Part shown: piece after piece, positions 17,277-26,209 of the stretch | Numbering within the stretch: position 1 is the first letter of the stretch | Layout: every line of letters starts with the position of its first letter | Assembly: GCA_018266735.1 (NCBI GenBank) | Contig: JAFDZT010000002.1 | Coordinates: 1 to 64,000 of the forward strand | From: Bacteroidota bacterium | GTDB taxonomy: Bacteria > Bacteroidota > Ignavibacteria > Kapaibacteriales > Kapaibacteriaceae | DNA: 64,000 nt | Reading direction: 5' to 3' | Notes under the pieces: model-generated | Told to the model about the DNA's origin: nothing | Database searches by the model: none | The model's input: the letters and a program-made list of their open reading frames with translations, nothing else | Program-made: the position numbers and the translations under genes

Positions 17277-19201
17277 TCACTCGTCAGTCGAGCAAAACGT
17301 CGATCTGAGGTTGGGAAGTCCACGCCATACGCAACGGTGGCCACAACGCCCATTGCGGCAGCCCACAACAACGACGACATGGAGAGATCGAAGGTGGTCC
17401 TGGAGGCAGAAGGAATGCACGTCACGCCCGCTCCGACAACGATCGTGATGATGGCGATCCATTGGTAGACGCGCATTCCGGCCCAGGAGGGCGTTTGCGC
17501 TTCGCCTCGGTACGATTCTTCGACGAACCGACCGATCCCGCTGAGCAGCAGGTACATGCCGATGATGAAGGTGGCCGACATGTCAAACACGGTCAATCGG
17601 ATCACGATGAGACCGATCACGAGGTTGGTTGCCATGGAATACAATTGCGTTGGATACAGTGCCGTGCCGAGCAGACCGGAGATCTTGTTCACTCTCGACG
17701 TAGGATGCGTGAAGCGAATGCCCACGTCGGCGGGTGACGGACGTCCGTGACAGCACCCCTGCACCAGACAGCGCAACCGTCCAAGCATCTGGATCCACGG
17801 TGCGGCAATGGAAAACGCAGCAAGTACCACAACAAGGTCGAGTCCGAACAGCAACGAGATCACAGTGCTTCCAAGCACCACGCCCACCACGCTGCCATAG
17901 TATCCATACGGACGTTGCAGCTTCGGCGAACCCTCGATGAACTGCGCCCACAGAGCCGCCCCCACAATGCCGCATGCTCCGATCACGAAGCCAACAGCAG
18001 CGTGCTCGCGACCCAACAATGTGCCGACGATCAAGGTCCCCACGAAGCCGGCTGCGCCTGCATACAGTCCGTGATCGATCACGCGCACGGGACCGAATCT
18101 CCACTCCTTCCAACTGTTGGCGATCCGCTCGGTGATGGCTCGGATGCCCGTCCAGATCTGCGTCCGCGTCGACACCACGATGAAGACCACCACACCTGCA
18201 AGCACATCGACGATGGAGTGATTGCCCGTGGTCACGCAACTGATGGAGATCATCACCGCGATCCCGTACCACAGCCACGTTTGGCGACGATACGTCGTGC
18301 TCACATACCGTGCGGCAAGGAAGGCCCAGATGACGTGAAAGGCGGGGAAGGCGGCGCTGATGCCGTCATACGAACGGTCCAACAGAAGAACATCGCCAAG
18401 GATAGTGTGCGGCGTGAACGCCTGCTGTCGTACGACGAAGGGCACCACGAAGTATAGTAGTGCCGCCAATGCCGTGGCCATCCAGACGTCGATCTCGAAC
18501 TGACGTAGGACCTTCGCTGTGCGGACGATGAAGGGGACCACCACAGCGAACGCATACGTGGCAACGTAGAAGATCGTCGACGCCTCTATCACCGGCAATT
18601 GCGCTTCGAAGGGCAGGTTCGAAACGATGGCATCGTGCGGTGCACCGATGAAGACGAATGCTTCATAGACGAGTAGCCATGGGAGGTAGGCAAGGAGGAA
18701 CGTGGCCGATCGGTCTCGGAACGTGAGCGCCTCGTCCGTTGCCTCGGGCAGCGACAAGAACGGCCTGTAGTGCTGCTTTCCGAAGACGTGTTCTGTCCGC
18801 TCGTTCTCGAAACCAACCGTATACGCCACGATCATGCATGTAAACAACGGACTGACCAGCCAGAACCCGGAGGCCGATCCGAGCAGGGTAGCAATACCAA
18901 AGCTCAACAGCACGGTGCCTACATAGATGGGGTTCTTCGTGATGGCATACACGCCATTCGTCACAAAGTGCTTCGGCGGAAAGGCATTCATGGGCAGGCC
19001 CTTGCCGTAGAACCACAGGTTGTGCATGCCTCCAAGAACGAGCAGCGAACCAAGCACGATGACACCGATCGCAACCACATCGTTCGATGGCACGGGCAGG
19101 TTGATCAACGATGCTGTGGCGCGCGCCCATAGGGTGAGGAGGGCGGGAAGGATGGCAATGAACATGCTGCCATAGAGCATTTTGCCGATGATCGATCTCA
19201 T
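17273..19201 (-). CDS. Three-domain membrane protein: ICMT-like, PAP2-like and Lgt-like
   Basis: 642 residues, about 16 membrane segments. Residues ~1-175 resemble isoprenylcysteine/phospholipid methyltransferases (FVTNGVYAITKNPIYVG, then ENERTEHVFGKQHYRPF). Residues ~180-365 resemble PAP2 phosphatases of the inositol-phosphoryl-transferase type: AFPAFHV replaces the usual FPSxH, and GNHSIVDVLAG carries the His/Asp pair. Residues ~370-620 resemble prolipoprotein diacylglyceryl transferase: GRLRCLVQGCCHGRP, YPTQLYS and RFVEESYRGE. All three families act on membrane lipids or lipid-modified proteins. The start has AAGGAAG upstream. It follows the gene at 19212 by 10 bp, so they are probably one operon. 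The combined activity is unknown. Confidence 0.8.
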   Translation of the reverse strand: MRSIIGKMLYGSMFIAILPALLTLWARATASLINLPVPSNDVVAIGVIVLGSLLVLGGMHNLWFYGKGLPMNAFPPKHFVTNGVYAITKNPIYVGTVLLSFGIATLLGSASGFWLVSPLFTCMIVAYTVGFENERTEHVFGKQHYRPFLSLPEATDEALTFRDRSATFLLAYLPWLLVYEAFVFIGAPHDAIVSNLPFEAQLPVIEASTIFYVATYAFAVVVPFIVRTAKVLRQFEIDVWMATALAALLYFVVPFVVRQQAFTPHTILGDVLLLDRSYDGISAAFPAFHVIWAFLAARYVSTTYRRQTWLWYGIAVMISISCVTTGNHSIVDVLAGVVVFIVVSTRTQIWTGIRAITERIANSWKEWRFGPVRVIDHGLYAGAAGFVGTLIVGTLLGREHAAVGFVIGACGIVGAALWAQFIEGSPKLQRPYGYYGSVVGVVLGSTVISLLFGLDLVVVLAAFSIAAPWIQMLGRLRCLVQGCCHGRPSPADVGIRFTHPTSRVNKISGLLGTALYPTQLYSMATNLVIGLIVIRLTVFDMSATFIIGMYLLLSGIGRFVEESYRGEAQTPSWAGMRVYQWIAIITIVVGAGVTCIPSASRTTFDLSMSSLLWAAAMGVVATVAYGVDFPTSDRRFARLTSE

Positions 19202-19211
19202 GCAACTTCCT

Positions 19212-20003
19212 TCATTTCGCCCACGTGACGATCTCAAAGAGTGACCAGCCTGTGTCGAGCGTATCGGCGCCTCTCGACAGCGACGTCGGCGCCTTGAACT
19301 TGACCTCAATGGTGTTCAATATCCGACCATGGAAGATGACCTTCAACCACGGCATCTTCGCCAGCAGATTCGAGAGCTTTCCCTTGCGGACGATGGTCTT
19401 CGTGTGGAACTGCAGGACCGATGTTCCGCCGTCGAACAGGATCCTGTCCTCTTCGAAGACGGCGTCGTCATACATGATGCCGTTGCAGATGAGGTGGTTC
19501 ACCGGGTTGCTGCCCTTCCAATTGATCCAGACGATCGTATGGCGCTCAGAGAGAAACCGTCCCCATCTCAACTCATCGATGGGCAACAGCCATGGTTTCA
19601 CCGGTAGTGACAGCGTTTCAACGTAGCCCAAGCCGCGATACGTCTTGCCGTCAACCTCGATCGTCGTCCGAGTCTTCGGATGATGACAGTTCCAACGCAC
19701 TTCACGTCCGCATGCATCCGTGTACAGAAGGATGGAGATCGGAGCATCCACCCGTTGCCATGCACCGCGGATCTTCAGTCGATCATTGATGAACTGCATG
19801 TCGTCAGCGACGATCGGTCTCGGAAGCCCCTTGAATGACGAACGTTCCACCGCCGTTCCATCGGCACCGGAAACAATGCTGCCGGAATACACCAGCCGCA
19901 GCACCGACACCCGCAGCTCCGCCCAGTACAGGATAAAGCAGTTCCCATGCTCATCGATGCAGTCGAAGTAGAGCTTATCGAGGTTGAAGTGGGGGAGAGC
20001 CAT
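19212..20003 (-). CDS. Hypothetical protein, lipocalin/CrtC-like beta protein (tentative)
   Basis: 263 residues from ATG 20003 (20015 is also in frame), no signal peptide. It is beta-rich with many Trp and a conserved-looking core: RGLGYVETL, PWLLPIDELRWGRFLS, then HTIVWINWKGSNP. This layout recalls CrtC/hydroxyneurosporene-synthase-like lipocalin folds, but I cannot confirm it. It lies 10 bp upstream of the lipid-enzyme fusion gene, which suggests the two work together, perhaps on a lipid or isoprenoid. Confidence 0.6.
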   Translation of the reverse strand: MALPHFNLDKLYFDCIDEHGNCFILYWAELRVSVLRLVYSGSIVSGADGTAVERSSFKGLPRPIVADDMQFINDRLKIRGAWQRVDAPISILLYTDACGREVRWNCHHPKTRTTIEVDGKTYRGLGYVETLSLPVKPWLLPIDELRWGRFLSERHTIVWINWKGSNPVNHLICNGIMYDDAVFEEDRILFDGGTSVLQFHTKTIVRKGKLSNLLAKMPWLKVIFHGRILNTIEVKFKAPTSLSRGADTLDTGWSLFEIVTWAK

Positions 20004-20034
20004 CGCTGAACTCAAGTTGGTATTCGTTGAGTAT

Positions 20035-20359
20035 TCAACGATTTACAGGGTACGGTCGAATGAGCAGTACATCTTCATCATCCGCAGATGGACCGTACGT
20101 TGCCGGAACAGGAACACCCACGGAACGCAAGTACACACCAAGTTGTGCACGGTGATGAACGAAGTGGTTCATGCAGAACATGCGTGCGACTTGTCGTTTG
20201 GGAAGCGTGAACAGCACGTCGTCACCATGGGTCATCGACCACTCCTCCGAGAACTCTTCGTCGCTGACATTCGCCAAGGCTGACCAAGTAGCGTCGCGTT
20301 ACGGCCGCTTCTAACGTCAGTTCTTGCAGGAGTTCTTGCCCGAAGGTCATCTTGTTCAT
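20035..20359 (-). pseudogene. DinB-family gene with the middle deleted
   Basis: From ATG 20357-20359 the sequence reads MNKMTFGQELLQELTLEA and TRRYL, a typical start of a DinB-like (DUF664-type) protein. It then jumps, in another frame, to the DinB C-terminus: SDEEFSEEWSMTHGDDVLF, RMFCMNHFVHHRAQLGVYL, PVPATYGPSADD. About 80 central residues are missing, and with them part of the metal-binding His set; the C-terminal HxxxH remains. The junction is near 20280-20290. Not expected to yield a working protein. Confidence 0.8.
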
Positions 20360-20380
20360 TCCTTCCGTAAGGGAGCCATG

Positions 20381-21274
20381 TTAATGCATCTGTGCGTTGA
20401 CCCAGTCCCTGAACGCCGATACTCGTGTCCATTGCATCTGTTGACCGTAGTACCCGGTCTTCATGAGCCTGTCTACATCGAGATTACTGCCGGAACAGAT
20501 GCCGATCAGTTCCCATGTTCCATCGCGTTGTCTGAAGAGTCCGCCCCCACTGTCGCCGCCAGCACATACATACTCCAAAGGCCTTGGAGTGGCGCTACCT
20601 ATTCGATTGCACTCAGCATTTGTTGGATGATCGAAGTCGCACATCAACAACGTTTCACGATCAAGGTACTTGAGTCCACCTAGACTGTCGATCACATTCT
20701 CACCAGCGATCTTCTTGCCGAACAGTCCAACGAGGTCCGGTTTGTGGGCCGGTCCAGACGCTCCGTACCCAACGCCAACGACGACAGAATGGAACTCATC
20801 ATACCGTGCATTGAGTGCTGCCGATGATACTCGCGTCACCGGCCGTTCTAACTCGATCAACGCAAGGTCACACGAGCCGTTCGTTGCACTGTCGAGATAG
20901 TTCGGATGCAGCACCAACCGTTTTGCCTTGATCTTCTGTCCGCCGATCACCACGATGATCGTCGATACATCCGTCACCCTTGTGTTCACGGGCGTGTAGG
21001 AAATGATCGTCTGACCACTCATCTTGATCGTGTCCGCTCTTGTGTCGCTATCGATGAACACGTGTGCAGCTGACAGGACATACCGATCGCCGATCAGGAC
21101 ACAGGAACCACTCACCGATGTGTCCTTCCGTATCTGTCCAACACATTCGAATTGCTTCTGCCGTGCCAACGTGAGATACTTCGACTCTTTCACATCGTGT
21201 CGCACAACCCCTGAACAGAGGGTCAGAAAGGCAACGATGCCGAACACGGTAACGACGGTCTTGGGGTAGTGCAT
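20381..21274 (-). CDS. Secreted trypsin-like serine protease (S1 family)
   Basis: 297 residues with an N-terminal signal (TVVTVFGIVAFLTLCSG). The catalytic triad is visible: His71 in LSAAHVF, Asp136 in GSCDLALIE, Ser242 in GGDSGGGLF. A Cys pair flanks the His region, as in animal-type trypsins. The protein should act in the periplasm or outside the cell. There is no T9SS sorting domain. It is a single gene, and its physiological target is unknown. Confidence 0.9.
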   Translation of the reverse strand: MHYPKTVVTVFGIVAFLTLCSGVVRHDVKESKYLTLARQKQFECVGQIRKDTSVSGSCVLIGDRYVLSAAHVFIDSDTRADTIKMSGQTIISYTPVNTRVTDVSTIIVVIGGQKIKAKRLVLHPNYLDSATNGSCDLALIELERPVTRVSSAALNARYDEFHSVVVGVGYGASGPAHKPDLVGLFGKKIAGENVIDSLGGLKYLDRETLLMCDFDHPTNAECNRIGSATPRPLEYVCAGGDSGGGLFRQRDGTWELIGICSGSNLDVDRLMKTGYYGQQMQWTRVSAFRDWVNAQMH

Positions 21275-21497
21275 GGCGTGGTTCTTAACTGACGTGATCT
21301 ATGAAGAAGAGGGAATGTAACTCGATACGGCCGTTCTGCAAGCGGAATGACCGAAGTGGTTCCGATGTGAGCATTATGGACATGCAGGGAAGTGAGGTGG
21401 AGAGGATCATGGAAACACGTACCTCACAATGCATCGATGTTACGATGCTTTCATTAGGTGCGTACGTTCCACGATGCGGTGAACATAGGGTGTTGTC
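21275..21497. other. Intergenic spacer, no feature seen
   Basis: Between the SseB-like gene and the protease, both leftward. No protein-like frame, clear promoter box or terminator was found. Confidence 0.4.
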
Positions 21498-22292
21498 CTA
21501 TCGTTCGTAAAATGGCGTCGAACGCTTCAGGAAGTAGTCGCTGATTCCGCCATTGTTGTCGATCTGAATGACATCCACAAACTCTTGAGGACCGAGCATT
21601 CGTGTTGCAGTGGAGCCCACCTTATGAGCGATGATCCGATAATCGCTCTCAACGTCGAGGGCAAAGATGTAGTGTGGTGATTCACCAGAGGAGGGATTGA
21701 AGATCCATCCCACCCATGCCCTCGTAACGTACGGCGTACCCTCAAACACTTGTATGAGTACGTCAACAATGTCCGTCGGATAGTGAGCGGGATGACTTAG
21801 ATGAACACATGTCTCACGATCAACAACGATCTTCTCGTGACCACCATTCGATGGTGTGCGCTCGAGCATTCTTTCTATTTCATTCGGAAGCAAGTACTTC
21901 CCATGGTCTGAGTATGGATTGATAACGAACGTCGCCCCTGCTGCAAGATGGAATAAGTCCTCTCCCTTCAGTTGCAATGTCTGAACCTCTTCGCGTATGA
22001 CACCCTTGTCATAAATTCTCTCTGTTGATGTGAACACCGGGATCTTTCCGTCTGGGAGCGAAACGAGATCTACTTCCGCGCCTCGTTCATAGATCTTTGA
22101 TTCGCCGGTCTTGTTCATCTCAGCCGTCAAGACAACAAGCGTATCTGAAAGAAGTCGTTCGTACAGTTCAGGTCGAAATGTGGGGTCTGTCGCAGCGATT
22201 CGCAGCACATATTCGAGTCGATTCTCTTTGTTGATGATCGACCCCTCTGTCCGTCTGAATTTGTCGAATAGTCTCATTGCAAACGCTCTCAT
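21498..22292 (-). CDS. SseB-like protein
   Basis: 264 residues. The N-terminal third matches the SseB pattern (LEYVLRIAATDPTFRPELYERLLSD), the middle FTSTERI and GEDLFHLAAGATFVINPYSDHGKYLLPNEIE follow the family, and a C-terminal SseB-C-like domain runs from about 170 (VTRAWVGWIFNP, HYIFALDVESDYR). SseB was named for enhanced serine sensitivity in E. coli; its molecular role is unclear, and relatives occur among immunity-like proteins. The ATG at 22292 overlaps the stop of the upstream gene (ATGA), supporting coupling; ATG 22277 is an alternative start. Confidence 0.78.
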   Translation of the reverse strand: MRAFAMRLFDKFRRTEGSIINKENRLEYVLRIAATDPTFRPELYERLLSDTLVVLTAEMNKTGESKIYERGAEVDLVSLPDGKIPVFTSTERIYDKGVIREEVQTLQLKGEDLFHLAAGATFVINPYSDHGKYLLPNEIERMLERTPSNGGHEKIVVDRETCVHLSHPAHYPTDIVDVLIQVFEGTPYVTRAWVGWIFNPSSGESPHYIFALDVESDYRIIAHKVGSTATRMLGPQEFVDVIQIDNNGGISDYFLKRSTPFYER

Positions 22293-22888
22293 TGAAACAC
22301 TCGCTTTCTATTTACCCTTCCATTGGCTTCTGGTAAGGAAAGACCGAGTTTCGTGCGTATGTACTCCTCATCCATTGATACGATGAGGTCTAATGTAGGA
22401 CATTCACACTCGATCCATATCCGCCTTCCATTTGCTCCGTAGAGTAGGAGTGAGTTTTCTATTGTCGCTATCTCGTTGTACTGCTCATCGTGCAGTAGAT
22501 TCTCTTTCAGTATGTCTGGACCTCCGTACCGTCCAGTACTATCCCATTCGTAACCATATGTTTCAATCTTCTGAATTGTAAACTTGCTTGCGCCTCCAAA
22601 GCTAACGTCCGCATTCAGTGCTCGTCGTTCTCGTTCAATTGATTCAATTCTCAGTTCAATGAAATCGTTCCCATTGTATGTATCGCCATATGAATACTCC
22701 AGACGTAGAGTCGTTGTGTTACTCCAGTTTGCTATTTCTATCCATTTGTGGAAACTCCACAACTCTGGATGCGAGGGATCGATAGCGATTGAGTTAGAGC
22801 CAATATGGCAAAGGTCTTTGCCAATGAGGTCTTGTAGATAACTTCTCTCAGTATCGAAGAGGCTATGGTCAAAGTGTATTGTCTTCAT
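22289..22888 (-). CDS. Hypothetical protein coupled to the SseB-like gene
   Basis: 199 residues, no signal peptide, start MKTIHFDHSLFDTERSYL. Contains ELWSFHKWIEIANWSN and two Cys in WIECECPTL. No family recognised. A TACATTCG box at 22896-22903 lies 7 bp before the start, so the transcript may be nearly leaderless. It overlaps the SseB-like gene by four bases; the pair probably has a shared role. Confidence 0.65.
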   Translation of the reverse strand: MKTIHFDHSLFDTERSYLQDLIGKDLCHIGSNSIAIDPSHPELWSFHKWIEIANWSNTTTLRLEYSYGDTYNGNDFIELRIESIERERRALNADVSFGGASKFTIQKIETYGYEWDSTGRYGGPDILKENLLHDEQYNEIATIENSLLLYGANGRRIWIECECPTLDLIVSMDEEYIRTKLGLSLPEANGRVNRKRVFQ

Positions 22889-22895
22889 ATGTAGA

Positions 22896-22903
22896 CGAAT
22901 GTA
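22896..22903 (-). promoter_or_regulatory. Promoter -7 box of the two-gene SseB operon
   Basis: TACATTCG on the minus strand, 7 nt before ATG 22888. It matches TAnnTTTG with one T-to-C change. Confidence 0.4.
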
Positions 22904-22975
22904 ACTCCTAAATCTACACTCTACAAAATGTAGCCGTTCGATGACCATCGATACCATCTTTGCTGGCAAGTTGTA

Positions 22976-24403
22976 TCAGTCCGCTACGACCAACCGACAC
23001 GATGCAACGATCGTGTCGTGCTGCGTGATGCGAACGAAGTATAGTCCGCTGATGATGTCATCACGGTGAAGCAATATAGTCTCTCCGCAGACATTGTTCA
23101 TCTGCTTGATGATCTGTCCGTATGAATTGGTGATCGTGAGCACGGCATTCTCAAACGGATGCTCACCTCGTAGCACAGCCTCACTCGATAAGGGATGAGG
23201 ATACACCAACATCTCTGTGGGATATGGCTTTGGATCGCGCACGGCTACCGTGACAACTGAACACACGGTGCTTGCAAGAACAGAGGTAGAGGAGTTGGCA
23301 GTGGTGAAGGCACCATACCCCAACTGACCGTAGTTGTTCCTTCCGCTTGCCCACACTTCGCCATTGTCCTTTTCATACAGCGAATGCTCGCGGGTTGCTT
23401 CGGCATGTACGATCCGACCGGGACCCCAGGAGGGAAGGACCATAACAGGAGTGGATCTGTCCACCACAGTTCCGTCTCCTAACTGCCCATTGTTGTTTCC
23501 GCCGCTGTTCAGTCCACAAGCCCATACCGTCCCATCGCTTCGTACGAACACAGAATGAATGCCCCCTGCTTCGGCTTGAACAATATCTGATAGCGCAGAG
23601 ACTGGCGACGCCGTGGATCTGTCGATCGTCGTCCCATCGCCTAACTGTCCATACTGATTTCTTCCGGAGGTATACACAGACCCATCCTTCATCACAAAGA
23701 GGGAATGCCATTCGCCGGCCGATATCTGCACGATCGAAGACAGGCCTCCCACTTTCACTGGTACCTTGCTCGACGTGGTCGTCCCGTTGCCAAACTGACC
23801 ATAGCTGTTATTGCCACAAGCCCACACTGTTCCATCATCTTGGAGAAAGAGCGAGAACTCGGCTCCTGCAGCCACCTGAATGATCCCCGTAAGACCTTGC
23901 ACCTGCACCACACTTGTTCTGTTGGCGTTGGTGCCGTCACCCAATTGTCCTGATGCATTTGCCCCACAGGCCCAAGCTGTTCCGTCACTTCTTGCGAACA
24001 GAGAATGCTCACCGCCTCCGGCAACATGAACGATCCCGCTGAGTCCTTGTACCTGAACCGGTGTTGTCCTGTCGACGGATGTGCCATCACCCAACGGACC
24101 CAATGGGTTCCGACCACAAGCCCATACGGTGCCATCGCTCTTGACGAACAGAGAGTGAAACAATCCTCCAGCAACCTGAGTGACTCCCGTGAGACCGAAC
24201 ACCGGTACGGACGTGTGTTGTTCTACCTTGGTACCGTTGCCGAGCTGACCGTAGCCGTTGTACCCCCAGGAGCGGACGGTGCTATCTGCACAAATGGCAA
24301 GCGAGTGCCGTCCCCCCGCTGCTATACGTTGCGAGAACAGAGATAGGGGAACAAGTACACTGATGGCAACAACGCAGAGTGGAAGGAGCATCTTCACCGT
24401 CAT
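22976..24403 (-). CDS. Secreted RCC1-repeat protein, T9SS cargo
   Basis: 475 residues from ATG 24403 (24415 is possible). After the signal peptide (to LFSQ) come seven RCC1-type repeats of ~50 residues, each with a GxxHSLxxxxDGTVWACGxNxxGQLGDGT pattern; these form a seven-bladed propeller. The last ~80 residues are a T9SS type A sorting domain (MLVYPHPLSSEAVL, then GLYFVRITQHD). The protein is predicted to be exported through the outer membrane. RCC1 propellers bind other proteins; the ligand here is unknown. It is divergent from the next T9SS cargo gene. Confidence 0.88.
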   Translation of the reverse strand: MTVKMLLPLCVVAISVLVPLSLFSQRIAAGGRHSLAICADSTVRSWGYNGYGQLGNGTKVEQHTSVPVFGLTGVTQVAGGLFHSLFVKSDGTVWACGRNPLGPLGDGTSVDRTTPVQVQGLSGIVHVAGGGEHSLFARSDGTAWACGANASGQLGDGTNANRTSVVQVQGLTGIIQVAAGAEFSLFLQDDGTVWACGNNSYGQFGNGTTTSSKVPVKVGGLSSIVQISAGEWHSLFVMKDGSVYTSGRNQYGQLGDGTTIDRSTASPVSALSDIVQAEAGGIHSVFVRSDGTVWACGLNSGGNNNGQLGDGTVVDRSTPVMVLPSWGPGRIVHAEATREHSLYEKDNGEVWASGRNNYGQLGYGAFTTANSSTSVLASTVCSVVTVAVRDPKPYPTEMLVYPHPLSSEAVLRGEHPFENAVLTITNSYGQIIKQMNNVCGETILLHRDDIISGLYFVRITQHDTIVASCRLVVAD

Positions 24404-24505
24404 GTCATGTCGCATTGCGCTCGCCTCGTGTCTGAATGTCATACCGGCATTGATACGGACAGCACAATGTTAAGAAAATGCATCGGAGACGACGGTTCCT
24501 CCTAT

Positions 24506-24513
24506 TATCTTCG
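24506..24513 (+). promoter_or_regulatory. Promoter -7 box of the delta-60 repeat gene
   Basis: TATCTTCG, 45 nt before ATG 24559. It lies downstream of the alternative ATG at 24478, which argues for the later start. Confidence 0.45.
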
Positions 24514-24558
24514 CCCGTTCCACCATACATCCTTGTACTCTTGATCGGGGCAGCCGCT

Positions 24559-26127
24559 ATGGATCGCAGATACGCCATCATCATTGCATGCGCATGTGTC
24601 ATGCTTGTCGGACGTGGTTTGGTTTGGTGTCAGGACGGGACGTTGGACCCGACCTTCGACGGCGATGGACGCGTGATCACCACGCTTGGGACCTTTGATG
24701 ATGCCGCCTATGGGATCGCCATGCAGCGGGACCGACGGATCGTTGTTGTTGGGCAAACCTATCAAGAAGACCGCTACTGCATCTTTGTTGCGCGCTATCT
24801 GTTGAATGGCGCTCCGGATGCGTCGTTCGGCACGAATGGCGTGACGATCACCGCGATCGGTGCAAGTGATGCAAAGGCACGTGCCGTGACGATCCAGACC
24901 GACGGTGCGATCGTTGTTGCGGGACTGAGTGTTTTGGGAGAGCGAGAGGTGCTGACGGTGGCGCGATACAACGACAAGACCGGCGACCTTGATAAGACCT
25001 TCAACGGCACCGGAATTGTGCAGACGCCGGTTGGTAGCGGCTATTCAGCAGCCCATGCTGTGACGCTCGATGCAGAGGGAAGGATCATGGCGGCAGGGTA
25101 CGGTCAGTCCGGACAGGACTACGTGATGGCCGTGGTCCGCTACAAGGAGAATGGTGAGCTCGATCCGACGTTTGGCTCGAGTGGTATCGTGACGACGCAG
25201 TTCTCAACCGGATCCGATATGGCGTATGGGATCGGGATCGCAGGTCCGGACGATATCATCGTTGCGGGCACGAGTTCGCCTCTTGGATCGAACTCCGATG
25301 TTGCCATTGTGAAGTATAAGGCGAGCGGTGCACTCAATGGCGCATTCGGTCTTGCAGGGAAGTACCGTCATGCAAGCGTGGGATCGTTCAATGAATGGGG
25401 CTTTGGGTTGGCAGTGCAACGAGACGGGAAACCGATCATCGTGGGTCGCACAAGCAGTCTCATACATGACGTGCTTGTTACGCGGTATACGCAGGACGGA
25501 CAGCTCGATCCGGACTTCGGTGTGAACGGCATTGTCACCTCGGATTACGGCACCGGTACAGACCAGGGCGAAGCCAGTACTGTTGCGCTTCAAAGCGACG
25601 ACAAGATCGTTGTTGCGGGGTTGCGGAATTTTGGTAGCAAGACGGACTTCGCCCTCATGCGTTATCTACCGAATGGCTCGGTCGATCGCACGTTCGGTGA
25701 CACCGGATCTGTCTCGACAGACTTCGGAAACAGCGATGATGGGGGACGCGCAATTGCCATGCAGTTCGATGGGAAGATCCTCGTTGCCGGACAGAGTCAC
25801 GACGGTACGCAAGGACGCATTGCCATTGCTCGCTACAACAACCCGTCGGTAGCGGCACCAACCAGCGTTCCATCCACTGCAGATGCAAGTGTCAGCGTGG
25901 TGCCGAATCCGTTCACCACATCAACAACGCTCTCCTTCGATCGCGAGCTGCTGCAGCCCACAGTGCAGTTGTTCGATGTGTACGGTCGGTCTGTCAATGG
26001 CATGGTCTCGATCGACGTCACCTCGATCCGCCTTCACGGCAGTTCCTTACCTCCAGGTACCTACGTCGTACGCGTGGTCGAGGCGGACAGCAGAACAACG
26101 GTGTTGCAGGTGATGCTGAGGAGGTGA
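24559..26127 (+). CDS. Secreted delta-60 repeat protein, T9SS cargo
   Basis: 522 residues. Signal peptide MDRRYAIIIACACVMLVG, then about seven delta-60/DUF5122 repeats (LDPTFDGDGRV, DGAIVVAGLS, DASFGTNGV and the like), which fold as a beta-propeller. The end is a T9SS type A sorting domain: VVPNPFTTSTTLSF, LFDVYGRSV, LPPGTYVVRV. The function of these propellers is unknown. An ATG at 24478 would put a second hydrophobic stretch before the signal; the promoter box between the two supports 24559. Confidence 0.87.
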   Translation: MDRRYAIIIACACVMLVGRGLVWCQDGTLDPTFDGDGRVITTLGTFDDAAYGIAMQRDRRIVVVGQTYQEDRYCIFVARYLLNGAPDASFGTNGVTITAIGASDAKARAVTIQTDGAIVVAGLSVLGEREVLTVARYNDKTGDLDKTFNGTGIVQTPVGSGYSAAHAVTLDAEGRIMAAGYGQSGQDYVMAVVRYKENGELDPTFGSSGIVTTQFSTGSDMAYGIGIAGPDDIIVAGTSSPLGSNSDVAIVKYKASGALNGAFGLAGKYRHASVGSFNEWGFGLAVQRDGKPIIVGRTSSLIHDVLVTRYTQDGQLDPDFGVNGIVTSDYGTGTDQGEASTVALQSDDKIVVAGLRNFGSKTDFALMRYLPNGSVDRTFGDTGSVSTDFGNSDDGGRAIAMQFDGKILVAGQSHDGTQGRIAIARYNNPSVAAPTSVPSTADASVSVVPNPFTTSTTLSFDRELLQPTVQLFDVYGRSVNGMVSIDVTSIRLHGSSLPPGTYVVRVVEADSRTTVLQVMLRR

Positions 26128-26209
26128 GGGGGTAGAGAAGTTGTAGTTCATAGCTTACTCCTCGCACTACGTTGCTCTCTCCGACCGACGAATCTATGGC
26201 AGTTGTGGA

